The notes beneath the pieces are model-generated. The model saw only the letters and a program-made list of their open reading frames with translations, did no database searches and was not told the origin of the DNA. 47,486 nucleotides of DNA, from the IMG/VR virus record IMGVR_UViG_3300024520_000118, positions 1 to 47,486 of that record. One strand, given 5' to 3'. This document shows positions 6,141 to 15,322 of the stretch, piece by piece. Numbering within the stretch: position 1 is the stretch's first letter; each line of letters starts with the position of its first letter. The position numbers and the translations under genes are program-made. Source of the stretch: a virus.

Positions 6141-8885
6141 ATGCCAACAACGACTGAGACGATCAAGACCTACTTAGAGAATGCACCCATCAACTTTGCC
6201 AAAGACCTGACCAGTCTGTACAGTGCAGACATGGAAGTACAGGTGCTCGTGAAGCCATTGGGTGAGCCCGCCACCAATGATGAGGGTAACCCCATCCCGG
6301 GTGTCCGCGAGTACAGTTCCCCCAAGTACGGAACCTTCACGCACCACAGTATCCGTATCCCTAAGGATGCCGGTGGTGATCCCTACTACAATGACCCCAC
6401 GCTCCGGTTCCCACTGGACGAGGTAGTCAACTCCATCGGTATGACCGGATGGGATTGGAAGAACAAAGTCTCCCGTTGGGTTGGCTTTGACTTCGACTCC
6501 ATCGTAGGTCACGCTGCCGGTGTTGGTGTCGAGGACTCCGAACTGGAGCGCATCCGTGCAGCCTGTGAAGACGTGTCCTGGATTCAGGTTCGACGTTCAA
6601 CCGGCGGTGGCGGTCTGCATCTCTACGTCTTCTTCAACGAGAGTGACTTGCCCAAGACTGAGAACCACCATCAACATGCTGCGGCTGCCCGTGCGGTCCT
6701 GGGCCTGATGGAGAAGGAGTTGGGTTTTGACCTGACGTCTTCCGTCGACGTCTGCGGTTCAGTCATGTGGGTGCACGCCACCCGCATCACCGAAGTCAGC
6801 CGGGGGCTTGAAGTACTCAGCCCTGCCGTGGATGCCTTCCCTGGTCTGCCTCTCAACTGGCTCGACAACGAAGCCGTCATCCGAGGCACCAGCGGTAAGG
6901 TGCAGGTTCGCGGCCTCAGTGGTTCGGACCAGGATGCCTTCACGCAACTTACCAACAGCCAGTCCAAGGTCAAGCCGGATGCGACGCATCTGCTGATCGA
7001 AGACCGTATCGCTGAACTTGGGTACACCATCGTCTGGCAGCCTGACTTCGGCTGCTGGCAGTCGCATACTGCTGCACTGCGGGACATCATGTTGAAGTAC
7101 CCGGGCGACTATCGGGGTGTCTTCGAGACGTTGTCGGACGGTATCGACCAGAGCAAAGCCAACGTGTTCATGTATCCAATGCGGGATGGCGGACTTCGCC
7201 TGACCCGGTTCGGTCGCGGTACGAATGAGCATGCGTCCTGGAAACAGGATGGTAAGGACTGGACGACTACAACCTTCAACGTCAACCCAGACCTGCGGGC
7301 AGTCGCTGCCGTGACCAACGGTATCGAGGACCCAGATGGTAAGGGCTACGTCATGGATGTCGCTCAGGCTGCCAAGGCCTGTGAGATGCTTGGTACCAAC
7401 CTCGACCTGGATGCCGACTGGCTCCAGGACTTCGGTACCAAGGACCGCTCCGTCAACCTGAAGGCCAACAAGCAGGGTTCCCTGGTCGTGGAGATCCAGA
7501 AGAAAAACGGCGACGTGGCACCGGCTGGCTTCATCGCCAAGCCCGGGAAGTTCGTCAAAAAGTTCAACGTGGACACCGAGAACGAGGAGCAGGGTACAAG
7601 TGTCGAACAGTTCGACGCCATGCTGCGCTCGCTCGTCAGTCCCGACCACTCCCATGTGGGCTGGGTCAACAAGGACCAGAACAGTCTTGAGTGGATCGGT
7701 CACGGGCGAACCAACGTACGCCACATCCTACAGGCCATGGATGTCGAAGACCCAGACGTCCTGATCGGTAAGCTGCTCATGCAGTCTTGGCGGTTGGTCA
7801 ACGTGCCTTTTGCGCCCGAGTACCCGGCACCACGTCAGTGGAATCGAGACGCTGCACAGTTCGCTGTGACGCCAACCGATCCCCACAACCACCCCACGTG
7901 GGACCTGGTCCTGGAACACCTGGGCAAGGAACTGAACGAGCCCGTCAAGGCGGACAAGTGGTGCGACCAGAACGGGATCACCACGGGTGCCGAATACCTG
8001 AAGCTGTGGATTGCCTGCCTCTTCAGATTCCCTTACGATCCGGTCCCGTACATCTTCCTGTACGGCCCTCAGAACTCTGGAAAGTCAACCCTGCACGAAG
8101 CGTTGACGATCCTGGTCAAGGGTGGTCGAGGTATCACGATGGCTGACGAGGCACTGAAGTCTGCGGGTAACTTCAACGGCGAACTGGCAAACGCCATTCT
8201 CTGCGTTGTTGAAGAAACCGACCTGTCCAAGTACGGTCAGGCTTACAACCGAATCAAGGCCTGGGTGACCGGGCAGGAGATCCTGATCCACCGTAAGGGC
8301 CAGGAGCCATACAACCAGGCCAATACAACTCACTGGGTGCACTGTGCGAACCATCAACACGAGTGTCCTATCTTCCCAGGGGACACCCGGATTACGATGG
8401 TCTACGTTCAGAACCTGGGGCAGGGCGGTGGTGCTGAGGTTCCCAAGGACTTGCTCATGCGGCGTCTGAAGGACGAGGCAGCCAGCTTCCTGGGTACGAT
8501 CAAAGGCATGTCGATCCCGGCACCGCCAGGACGTCTGAGGCTGCCTGTTATCGTCACTGAGTCTAAGAAGGAAGCCATGCAGTCGGCGCAGTCCGCTCTG
8601 GTCGAGTTCATCGACAGGGCCTGTTTCAAGACCGCTGGTGAGTTGACACTGTTCACAGACTTCTACGATGCCATGACTAAGTGGATGGGACCGGAACAGG
8701 TCGCCGTCTGGACGAAGTCACGAGTCAGAACTGAGATGAAGGAGCAGGGCTTGTTGCCCTACGGTCGCGGAACTGGTAACAAGGTCTTCGTCGGTAACGT
8801 ATCGCTGAGGGCACCCAAGGCCAACAGGGACCCACAACCGTTGTGGGTGCAAGACGGTCCTAAACTCAAGCAAATGGAAGGTTGA
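6141..8885 (+). CDS. primase-polymerase / SF3 helicase fusion
   Basis: A 914-residue replication initiator combining primer synthesis and DNA unwinding. The N-terminal half has archaeo-eukaryotic primase (AEP) hallmarks: the metal-binding DFD (GFDFDS, Asp117 and Asp119) and the STGGGGLHLY box with His160. A linker region follows. The C-terminal third is a superfamily 3 helicase: Walker A GPQNSGKST (~642-650), Walker B CVVEE (~689-693), and a motif C-like HWVHCANHQ segment followed by the FPGDTRI box. The last ~100 residues look like a winged-helix DNA-binding tail. The start has GAGGA with 6 nt spacing. It is the first gene of the plus-strand operon, directly behind promoter-like copy 5. Such PrimPol-helicases usually serve phage or plasmid origin-dependent replication. 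Confidence 0.88.
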   Translation: MPTTTETIKTYLENAPINFAKDLTSLYSADMEVQVLVKPLGEPATNDEGNPIPGVREYSSPKYGTFTHHSIRIPKDAGGDPYYNDPTLRFPLDEVVNSIGMTGWDWKNKVSRWVGFDFDSIVGHAAGVGVEDSELERIRAACEDVSWIQVRRSTGGGGLHLYVFFNESDLPKTENHHQHAAAARAVLGLMEKELGFDLTSSVDVCGSVMWVHATRITEVSRGLEVLSPAVDAFPGLPLNWLDNEAVIRGTSGKVQVRGLSGSDQDAFTQLTNSQSKVKPDATHLLIEDRIAELGYTIVWQPDFGCWQSHTAALRDIMLKYPGDYRGVFETLSDGIDQSKANVFMYPMRDGGLRLTRFGRGTNEHASWKQDGKDWTTTTFNVNPDLRAVAAVTNGIEDPDGKGYVMDVAQAAKACEMLGTNLDLDADWLQDFGTKDRSVNLKANKQGSLVVEIQKKNGDVAPAGFIAKPGKFVKKFNVDTENEEQGTSVEQFDAMLRSLVSPDHSHVGWVNKDQNSLEWIGHGRTNVRHILQAMDVEDPDVLIGKLLMQSWRLVNVPFAPEYPAPRQWNRDAAQFAVTPTDPHNHPTWDLVLEHLGKELNEPVKADKWCDQNGITTGAEYLKLWIACLFRFPYDPVPYIFLYGPQNSGKSTLHEALTILVKGGRGITMADEALKSAGNFNGELANAILCVVEETDLSKYGQAYNRIKAWVTGQEILIHRKGQEPYNQANTTHWVHCANHQHECPIFPGDTRITMVYVQNLGQGGGAEVPKDLLMRRLKDEAASFLGTIKGMSIPAPPGRLRLPVIVTESKKEAMQSAQSALVEFIDRACFKTAGELTLFTDFYDAMTKWMGPEQVAVWTKSRVRTEMKEQGLLPYGRGTGNKVFVGNVSLRAPKANRDPQPLWVQDGPKLKQMEG

Positions 8886-8890
8886 ATCTG

Positions 8891-9475
8891 ATGAAGAAAC
8901 CATTATTCATAGGCCTCGGCCATCGTAAGCGCACCGGAAAAGATACCTTCGCCAGCATGTTGTCTGGTGAGTTGATGTACAACAAGGGTCTGCGGGTTGC
9001 GATCAGATCGTTTGCCCGCCCCCTGAAGGTCCAGGCGGCACAGATATACGGCTGGGCTGGTCTTGAGGTCCCTGAGGTGTACGAACAGAAGGCGACAGAG
9101 TACCTGCGTGAGGTCACGCTGCCGGCCATCGGTAAGACGCCACGGGAAATCTGGATCGAGTTCGGTATGAAGATGCGGGAAATCTACCCAGACACCTGGC
9201 TGGACATCCTGCTGAAGGACGAGAACAACATTGACTATGACGTCATCATCATCCCAGACACCCGGTTCCCGAACGAATGCACGGGCATTCTGGACCACAA
9301 CGGTCTGCTGTACCGCATCCTGAACGACCGTGTAGAGGTCAGCGACGACAGGGCGGACAATGCTCTGGTTGGTCACGAGGCTGTCTGGACCGGGGACATC
9401 AACAACAATAGCACGCTGCGGGGCTTGGCCGATCAGGCCAGGAACCTGGCAGACGAGATTCACGGGGTGCTCTAA
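8891..9475 (+). CDS. deoxynucleoside monophosphate kinase-like protein
   Basis: A 194-residue P-loop kinase. The N-terminal GLGHRKRTGKDTFA segment (residues 8-21) is a Walker A of the dNMP-kinase type (compare T4 gene 1 kinase). A LID-like RARP/FARP stretch and the IIIPDTRFPNE block (~120-130) fit the family, which phosphorylates dNMPs to raise dNTP pools for phage replication. ATG at 8891 is preferred to the TTG at 8882 because GGAAGG lies 8 nt before it. It follows the primase gene by 5 nt and its TAA shares a base with the ATG of the exonuclease, so the three genes form a tight operon. Confidence 0.78.
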   Translation: MKKPLFIGLGHRKRTGKDTFASMLSGELMYNKGLRVAIRSFARPLKVQAAQIYGWAGLEVPEVYEQKATEYLREVTLPAIGKTPREIWIEFGMKMREIYPDTWLDILLKDENNIDYDVIIIPDTRFPNECTGILDHNGLLYRILNDRVEVSDDRADNALVGHEAVWTGDINNNSTLRGLADQARNLADEIHGVL

Positions 9476-10092
9476 TGGCTGAGATCCGATCACTTGTTAC
9501 ACTGGACGGTAACCCGCTGGCTGCCCTGGACATTGAGACCACCGGGGCAGAGGGTGGCTACCATGAGATCATCCAAATCGCTGTCGTCCCCTTGGACATC
9601 AACCTAGACCCTGCTGAGAACCAACTGCCGTTCTACGTCAACGTCCGTCCCAACTTCCCGGAACGGGCAGAGCCTAATGCGATGCGCGTCCACGGTATCA
9701 GCCTTGACGAGCTGATGACCTGCGGCGCCTCACAGGGGCAGGCTGTGGACTGGCTGTACGACTACTTTACCAACCTGCCGCTGGCCTGGGGCAAGAAGCT
9801 GACGCCCCTGGCTGCCAACTGGTCGTTTGAACGGTCTTTCCTGGTCCCCTGGCTGGGCAACGACCTGTTCAACGAGATATTCCACCACCACCCCCGGGAC
9901 ACCATGGCCATGGGGATCAGCCTAAATGACCAAGCCGCCATGATGGGCAGGACCCAGCCGTTTACCTATCTCTCCCTGTCCTACATGTGCTCCAAGTTTG
10001 GCATAACTATCCAGGGTGCCCACGACGCCCTATCTGACAGCCTTGCCACGGCGAAGCTCTACAAGGCAATGATGTCCTCGTTCAGCGGGTAG
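9475..10092 (+). CDS. DnaQ-like 3'-5' exonuclease (DEDDh)
   Basis: A 205-residue exonuclease of the DEDD superfamily. Exo I motif is DIETTG (Asp19, Glu21), Exo II is around NWSFERSFL with upstream basic/aromatic context (~114), and Exo III is HDALSDSLATAKLY (His and Asp, ~185-190), the DEDDh arrangement. It probably proofreads for, or processes ends made by, the phage replication machinery. Translation is coupled to the kinase gene by a TAATG overlap. A strong terminator follows after ~30 nt, ending the plus-strand operon. Confidence 0.85.
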   Translation: MAEIRSLVTLDGNPLAALDIETTGAEGGYHEIIQIAVVPLDINLDPAENQLPFYVNVRPNFPERAEPNAMRVHGISLDELMTCGASQGQAVDWLYDYFTNLPLAWGKKLTPLAANWSFERSFLVPWLGNDLFNEIFHHHPRDTMAMGISLNDQAAMMGRTQPFTYLSLSYMCSKFGITIQGAHDALSDSLATAKLYKAMMSSFSG

Positions 10093-10120
10093 CCCCTTAA
10101 CAAGGCCCCTCGAAATTCGG

Positions 10121-10166
10121 AAACCCCTTTTTGTCGGATTCGTTCCCCGACATCTAGGGGTTTTTT
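10121..10166 (+). terminator. terminator of the plus-strand replication operon
   Basis: An inner TGTCGG/CCGACA stem and an outer ACCCC/GGGGT stem are followed by TTTTTT on the plus strand. The A-rich and T-rich flanks could make it work weakly in the other direction. Confidence 0.8.
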
Positions 10167-10290
10167 CACGTCTGTACGGGACGGCTGAGACGTTCTATTT
10201 GCCCCTGTACCGTATAGGGGTGGAATCGTACTTGTAGGCAATCGAAGTCCCGCCTACCCACCAATGCGCAAGCCTGCTGGAGGCTCCGTA

Positions 10291-10320
10291 TGTTGGGGGT
10301 ACGTAAAAATACCCCCGAAA
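10291..10320 (-). terminator. terminator of the minus-strand virion operon
   Basis: A perfect 7-bp stem GGGGGTA/TACCCCC (10295-10301 with 10310-10316) and an 8-nt loop containing five T on the minus strand. It lies ~85 nt past the last virion-operon gene. No long T-run follows the stem, so efficiency is uncertain. Confidence 0.5.
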
Positions 10321-10400
10321 CCACCCAGGAGGGCAGAGACGGGGGGAACGGGACTTCAGGCCGGGAGGGAACGGCGGGTTGGAGTCCCTGGGGAATCGTT

Positions 10401-10757
10401 CTATTGGCAGGCGGTACGGACGGGACAGGACGCACAGTTGTCCTTCCCGACCATCATGGCGTAGACTTCCGCTTCGGAGTTCATGCACATGTACTGACCC
10501 TTGTACTCCCCACCCGCATTGAGCAGGGGCATTGTGGACCGTTTAGTACAGCACAGGTCGACTATTGGCAGCAGCACGTTGGGGTCGTCAGACGCCTCGT
10601 GCATGACCCAGGTCTCCGCCTCGAGCGGGGCGGCGTGGGTAACCGTATGATCTGGGCCAACTACGGGGACCTTGTGCTTTGTGGCCAGGTCTTTGGGCGT
10701 TGGGACAGTGAACTTCTTACGTGTACAACAGGACATGAGTGGGTGGGCTCCCTTCAT
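10401..10757 (-). CDS. cysteine-rich small protein (118 aa)
   Basis: Unrecognised. It has eight cysteines: CC near residue 10, CC near residue 69, a single Cys near 91 and a C-terminal cluster CASCPVRTAC. The spacing suggests a metal or iron-sulfur site, or disulfides if virion-borne. The ATG at 10757 follows the hub stop by only 7 nt; the internal ATG at 10736 has AGGGAG upstream and may be the true start. It is the last gene of the virion operon and follows a hub protein that itself ends in a Cys-rich region, so a joint role at the tail tip is possible. Confidence 0.7.
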   Translation of the reverse strand: MKGAHPLMSCCTRKKFTVPTPKDLATKHKVPVVGPDHTVTHAAPLEAETWVMHEASDDPNVLLPIVDLCCTKRSTMPLLNAGGEYKGQYMCMNSEAEVYAMMVGKDNCASCPVRTACQ

Positions 10758-10763
10758 TCTTGG

Positions 10764-13700
10764 TTAGTATGTAATGGCGGCGTGCACACCAGCATTGCCG
10801 GTCATGGCATTGTATGCGGGCGAGCTGGTACCGATGTTCATCCCAGTGGGTCCGTTGGTGCCATCGTTCTGAGCGCACATGCAGTCCTTACAGGATGGGA
10901 TGGTAGCCCCACCTGGCAGGGAGAACAGGTTGTCATAGGGACCTTGACCCAGGTAGGCGTCGTAGTCTGCCTGCTGGGACGCAGTCATGGCATCCAGGCC
11001 GAACGCCTGGCCGTTACCTTCGATGTCGGTACGGTCGTAAGGGCTCGTACCTTCTAGTGGGGCACTGTCCAGGGCAGTATTGTATCCGCCGGGGACATTG
11101 GTGCCTGTGGCTTCGTCTCCACCGTACGTCGTGGTGGTGGAGGGGTCACCCCAGGGCATGGTGCCGGGCGTATCTGTAACCGTCTGCGGTGAGTTGGAGT
11201 TGACGACATTGTTGCTCTGGGATGAGCGGCTGGGCATCATACCAGTAACACCAAGGCTGCCACTCGAACCACCGTAGGTGCAACCGGAGCCACCCTTGTA
11301 GTTACCGTCGTAGGTGTGCTGCTCTTTCACAACACCGTTCTCAGGATCGATGATGTAGTCGTTACCACCCTCCTGCTCGTGGGCGTAGTTGACGGTCGCG
11401 ATACGGGAACCAGTACCCACGCCACCACAACGACCCCATGACTTGAAGTAGGCCTGCCGTGCATACTTACGCGCGGCGAGTGCGTTGTTGAAGTACATAG
11501 TGGAACCTTCAGTAATGGTGTTCGACGTGTAGATGTAGGTACAACCGTCTTCTGGTTTCATGTTTGCGCAGATGGGGCAAGCGTAACCAGAGGTGGAGGC
11601 AGCGGTGCCAGTACAGGATTCTGATTGGATGCAGTTGGCACCAAGGCTGTCACAACACTCGGAGTCAAAGCATTGGCGGACGCCGCAGATGTACTTGATG
11701 TTCTCAGGGAAACCACCGGTACAGTTGGGGTTGGGGTTGGGCGCGTGGCTGGAGTCCTTGGAGGCACCAGTTGTAGCGTGCGCGGCAGATGCCGTGCCCT
11801 CCCACATCTTGACCTGGACGGAGTAGAAACCACCCCAGCGGTCAAGCAGCGTGTCTTCGTAGGCTGACTTGGCAGCGTCGTAGTCTTCCTCGCTCTGCTC
11901 TGTAACGTAGCCTGCGTTGGCAGCGTCCTGAGACGTACAGTCGGAGATCAGCTCGGCCTCAGATGGTGCTGGGACCTCGTAGTCGCCGATGTCCATGTCA
12001 GCAGCTTCGCCCGCGCCGAACTCTGTCTCGTTTCCTTCGGAATCGAATCCAGTTTCGTAGTTGGGGGAGCCGACACTACCGTCACGACCACCAGACTGCT
12101 GGTAGCCAGTCTCGGTGTTGTCGTTGGTCTGCTGGGCAGTCGTGCCGTCTTGGACAAACTCGGTGGCATCAATGTCACCAATTTGCTCCAGGTCGGCCTG
12201 GGGTTGCTGCTGCTTGAGGGGGATATCATCAGCCGTGGTGTTGTCATCCACGTTGTTTTCCCAGTCGCTGGCTTGCTCGTCATCTGTGCCGTCGTAGCCG
12301 CAGAGGAAGTAGGAGCTGGCGTGAAGGGACCCTTCGCCGCACTCACCGGAGGACCAGTCACTGAAACCAATTGTGATGGAGGGTAGGTTGTTTACGATAC
12401 CGCCGCCAGCAGGTTGGGATTGTTCCTGTGCGGTCCACTGGACAGCAAGGGGGTGACCTTCGGGGGCTGTGATCGCTGCGTTGAGTGTCTGGGCACCGAC
12501 GTGTGGGATGTCGTCAGTCTCGAAGATCGAGCTTCCGGCAGCCATGGAGCCGGGCCATGCTGTTGGGGATACAACCATGCTACCCGCCTTGACTGGGACC
12601 CAGGCAGAAAGGGAGATGGTGTTACTGCCAGTCTCCAGAACGGCTGTCTTGACCATGGCCTTGACCGTACCGTCTGCGACGTCTGGCAGCGTGATGTTGA
12701 TGTAGTCCAGGGACTCCAGCTCGAGCAGGTTGATTGGCACAACCATGTCGACCTTCTTCCAACTGTTGGCCATTCGGTAGGCCCAGAAGGTAGCGGACTT
12801 CAGGACAAGGTCCCTGTGCTTGAATGCGTAGAATTCGAACTCTTCCTCTTTGACACCGTAGAGGTCGGTGTTGAGTTGGAGCGTAACTTTGAAGGGCTTG
12901 GGATCGGCGCCGTTGGGACGCCAGTTGGCGACGAACTTGGTGACCAGGGACTCGGTGTCAGTGTAACCGACTCGCAGGGTGTCAATCAAGACGTGGTCCT
13001 CGGAGACCGTGTCGACTACGGAGCCGGGCTCCGCAGACAGGTAGGTCAGGCTCAGGACGTTATCGCGCAGGGTGATGGCACATCGGTTCTGGAAGGCCAG
13101 TTCGCGCAGGACATCTAACAGGTTTTTCCTGGTGGGCATGACGAAGTGCATTGGGTAGGCGTTGAAGAAGGACTGCAGGGCGGCGAAGGTGCCGTCCATG
13201 GTGTACTCAGGGCCATAGGTGTCGACCAACCACGTCATGATGTCGACCATGTTGGGACCGACAGTCGAGGTGTAGCTGACGTACAGTTCGTCTTCCCAAC
13301 CGTTGCCGTACAGGCTCAGGCGGGAGGGGGTGACGATCTCGGTGACCGTGTATCCGTTGTAGTCGGAGTTCCGCACGGTGTAATACTCGGCGGGGACGGT
13401 GGCCAACTGTCTGAAGTTGGTGTCGGGGAAGGTCCTATATGCCTTGACCGTGTGGACTGTGGAGGGGATCAGGTTGACGATGTGGACGCCTTCCTGGTCA
13501 CCGTAGATGTTGACTTGGACGCCGGGCTGCATCCAGGAGAAGCCAGCTTCCTTGAAGTTGGCCATGTAGTCGAAGGACTCCTTGATGGACGCGCCGTTGG
13601 TACGGTCGTACTCGCCACCGGGGGACAGCGTCTCTGTGGTGCAGTTGGTACCATCGGATGTGATCGTACACGTGATCTCGGAGTCGTTGGTATCAATGCC

Positions 13701-14792
13701 CGCTTCCTCAGCGTATATCTGGGGCAGGGTCCGGGTCAGGAACTCAGACTCGGAGCAGTCCTGGCGGAAGACCCTGATCTCGGGTGCATTGATGGGGTTG
13801 ACCTGCAGACGTGCAGGGTGGACCCAGGTGTTGGCAATGAAGGTGTCGCTGGGGGTCTCGTCGGTACCATTGAAGTAACCAACGATCTTAGCGCCTTCGA
13901 TGTACAGACCGAAGTAGATGTCCTGAGGGAACAGCTTGCCGTTCTCGATCTCCAGAGATGAGTATTGGTAGGCGACTTGTGCGTTGTAGTTGTTGGTATA
14001 CTGGCAGGTGAGGGCGCGCTTCTTGCACTCACACTCAACGGAGCGGCCCCAGGATGGGATCTTCTGCTGACGTGAGCCCGTGGGGAACCCGTTGCTGAAT
14101 GTTGGGACGGACTGGGTGCGCCAGCCTTTGAAGACGTAGGGGCAGCAGATGTTGGCCAACTGCTCCAGCTTGGCTTTCAGAACGTGGTCGGCGATACCGA
14201 AACCGGTCTTTAAGCGACCGACGCGGGGGCTTGGAATGTGCAGGGCGGGTTCGTCAACGACAGTACCGAAGCCCATGGGCCATGCGTCGCCGACGTTGGC
14301 ATTTTCCTGGCGGAAGAATCCTTCCTCAATGGAGAAGCCTACTTCGTTGTCCTCGACCTTGGACAGGATGTCACAGGTCAGGGTGCGGTCACCCTCGTTC
14401 CACTGGATGGGGGACGAGACCTCACCAGTGAACAGCAGGACTTTGTCCAGGGCCAGGTCAGTACCTTCGAAGTATTGGTAGACCTTGGCAGGTGCCTTGT
14501 GGACGTTGGTCGTATCCATGATGCCTTTGATCTCACCGGACGTGTCGTCCAGCTTGACCATGATCTGCTGGGAGTCGCCACTTGTACCGGCTTCGACACC
14601 GCCTTGGATAACGATGGTGTTGTCCAGCCCGGAGACTTCCAGGATGGCACCTGGGATGCCAGTCAGGGGCTTGTCGGAGTATTGCCTTGGCGTTCCGCCA
14701 CGTGCCCACGTAATCTCAACGATTGTGACTGGCTTCAGGGCGTACTGCTCTGCCAGCTTGGCAATGGTCGCGGCTGTTAGGATTCTAGCCAT
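10764..14792 (-). CDS. tail-tip / baseplate hub protein with Cys-rich C-terminal extension (1342 aa)
   Basis: A very large tail-tip protein. Residues ~1-760 read as a siphophage hub: N-terminal beta domains with LLFTGEVSSPIQW and LTCDILSKVEDNEVG, then a middle part ending in LLELESLDYINITLPD and LSAWVPV, which is the usual end of hub/Tal-like domains. Residues ~800-1342 are an unusual extension, rich in Gly, Ser, Asn, Asp and Thr, with a dense cysteine block around 1060-1130 (for instance CDSLGANC, CPICANMKPEDGC) and a final CKDCMC. It begins inside the stop of the 43-residue gene with GAGGGA upstream. It is the last large gene of the tail module, as expected for the hub. Possible host-receptor contact through the extension is inference. 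Confidence 0.75.
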   Translation of the reverse strand: MARILTAATIAKLAEQYALKPVTIVEITWARGGTPRQYSDKPLTGIPGAILEVSGLDNTIVIQGGVEAGTSGDSQQIMVKLDDTSGEIKGIMDTTNVHKAPAKVYQYFEGTDLALDKVLLFTGEVSSPIQWNEGDRTLTCDILSKVEDNEVGFSIEEGFFRQENANVGDAWPMGFGTVVDEPALHIPSPRVGRLKTGFGIADHVLKAKLEQLANICCPYVFKGWRTQSVPTFSNGFPTGSRQQKIPSWGRSVECECKKRALTCQYTNNYNAQVAYQYSSLEIENGKLFPQDIYFGLYIEGAKIVGYFNGTDETPSDTFIANTWVHPARLQVNPINAPEIRVFRQDCSESEFLTRTLPQIYAEEAGIDTNDSEITCTITSDGTNCTTETLSPGGEYDRTNGASIKESFDYMANFKEAGFSWMQPGVQVNIYGDQEGVHIVNLIPSTVHTVKAYRTFPDTNFRQLATVPAEYYTVRNSDYNGYTVTEIVTPSRLSLYGNGWEDELYVSYTSTVGPNMVDIMTWLVDTYGPEYTMDGTFAALQSFFNAYPMHFVMPTRKNLLDVLRELAFQNRCAITLRDNVLSLTYLSAEPGSVVDTVSEDHVLIDTLRVGYTDTESLVTKFVANWRPNGADPKPFKVTLQLNTDLYGVKEEEFEFYAFKHRDLVLKSATFWAYRMANSWKKVDMVVPINLLELESLDYINITLPDVADGTVKAMVKTAVLETGSNTISLSAWVPVKAGSMVVSPTAWPGSMAAGSSIFETDDIPHVGAQTLNAAITAPEGHPLAVQWTAQEQSQPAGGGIVNNLPSITIGFSDWSSGECGEGSLHASSYFLCGYDGTDDEQASDWENNVDDNTTADDIPLKQQQPQADLEQIGDIDATEFVQDGTTAQQTNDNTETGYQQSGGRDGSVGSPNYETGFDSEGNETEFGAGEAADMDIGDYEVPAPSEAELISDCTSQDAANAGYVTEQSEEDYDAAKSAYEDTLLDRWGGFYSVQVKMWEGTASAAHATTGASKDSSHAPNPNPNCTGGFPENIKYICGVRQCFDSECCDSLGANCIQSESCTGTAASTSGYACPICANMKPEDGCTYIYTSNTITEGSTMYFNNALAARKYARQAYFKSWGRCGGVGTGSRIATVNYAHEQEGGNDYIIDPENGVVKEQHTYDGNYKGGSGCTYGGSSGSLGVTGMMPSRSSQSNNVVNSNSPQTVTDTPGTMPWGDPSTTTTYGGDEATGTNVPGGYNTALDSAPLEGTSPYDRTDIEGNGQAFGLDAMTASQQADYDAYLGQGPYDNLFSLPGGATIPSCKDCMCAQNDGTNGPTGMNIGTSSPAYNAMTGNAGVHAAITY

Positions 14793-14916
14793 GGATAAGA
14801 ATTTCCCTCATGAGTTCCAAGACGTTCTCGACGTCCTGGTTAGTTGATTGTGGTTCGGAGATGGGCTCGAGGCACCGATCGCCGATGATGTGGTAGGCAC
14901 AGGACAGTAGGTCCAT
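14785..14916 (-). CDS. small protein between tail gene and hub (43 aa)
   Basis: Short frame starting MDLLSCAYHIIGDRC and ending ELMREILIHG. It starts 20 nt after the stop of the 128-residue tail gene and its TAG overlaps the hub start codon. An AAAGGGA lies ~15 nt upstream, a long spacing. The frame continues upstream through the end of the 128-residue gene without a stop, so a frameshift extension of that gene is an alternative. Tight packing argues that something is translated here. Confidence 0.5.
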   Translation of the reverse strand: MDLLSCAYHIIGDRCLEPISEPQSTNQDVENVLELMREILIHG

Positions 14917-14935
14917 TAGCTCGGTGCGGGTCCCT

Positions 14936-15322
14936 TTAAGGTTGGAGAGTCCCTTCAAACTCGACCTGTATTTGCTGGGCGCTGTACCCTGCCCTTGCAG
15001 AATGTCTAGCGACTGACTCGAACTCAAATGGATTGGACGTGAAGTAGCCGACATAAGTATTACCAATGTGATCGGTGATCTTGACCTGGGAAGAGTTGTA
15101 CGCGTTGTACAGCTCGCGAAGTTCCTGTGCTTTCTTACGTGCGAGGTCGAAGGACCAGAGCATCTTCATGCGGCCTCTGGGCTTGACGTAGGTGTATTTC
15201 TGGCCAGACATCGTGCGCTTCATGTCGAAGCTAGCCAGGATGCCCTCGGTGTCCCCGAACTTTGGGTTGGGGAGTTGGGTGGTTGTGGTGAGGGCTGGGT
15301 AGGGTGCGCGTATGGTGAACAT
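14936..15322 (-). CDS. tail protein, stand-alone paralogue of the 1272-aa C-terminus (128 aa)
   Basis: Small distal-tail structural protein. It has the same order of features as the last ~120 residues of the preceding 1272-residue protein: an N-terminal P-x-x-GD element (LPNPKFGDTEG versus LRTPQMGDVER), Lys/Arg-rich strand with a G-x-x-(Y/L) turn, a helix rich in charged residues, then VKITDHIGNTYVGYFTSNP versus VSFTDWESNIWKGIILNP, and an acidic strand end. Its ATG overlaps the TAA of that gene (TAATG), with GGAG upstream. Probably a ring component near the tail tip; the exact family is not assigned. Confidence 0.7.
   Translation of the reverse strand: MFTIRAPYPALTTTTQLPNPKFGDTEGILASFDMKRTMSGQKYTYVKPRGRMKMLWSFDLARKKAQELRELYNAYNSSQVKITDHIGNTYVGYFTSNPFEFESVARHSARAGYSAQQIQVEFEGTLQP

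Larger units (their letters stand above)
10093..10400. other. convergent intergenic region with a series of hairpins
   Basis: No convincing gene is seen in these 308 bases; short open frames are proline-rich and lack ribosome sites. The region separates the converging plus replication operon and minus virion operon. It holds at least five inverted repeats: 10121-10166, 10202-10220, 10234-10257, 10271-10285 and 10295-10316. The outer ones look like terminators for the two operons; the inner ones are unexplained and might be a structured RNA. Confidence 0.6.

Noticed and set aside
10190-10410. AATAGAACG words at about 10190 and 10398 as further promoter copies
   Set aside because: They share only the last bases of the element, lack the TTACC core, and one lies over a stop codon with no gene downstream.
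10166-10488. 89- and 97-residue minus-strand frames in the convergent gap
   Set aside because: Proline-rich products of GC-rich hairpin DNA, lacking ribosome sites and overlapping the Cys-rich gene in other frames.
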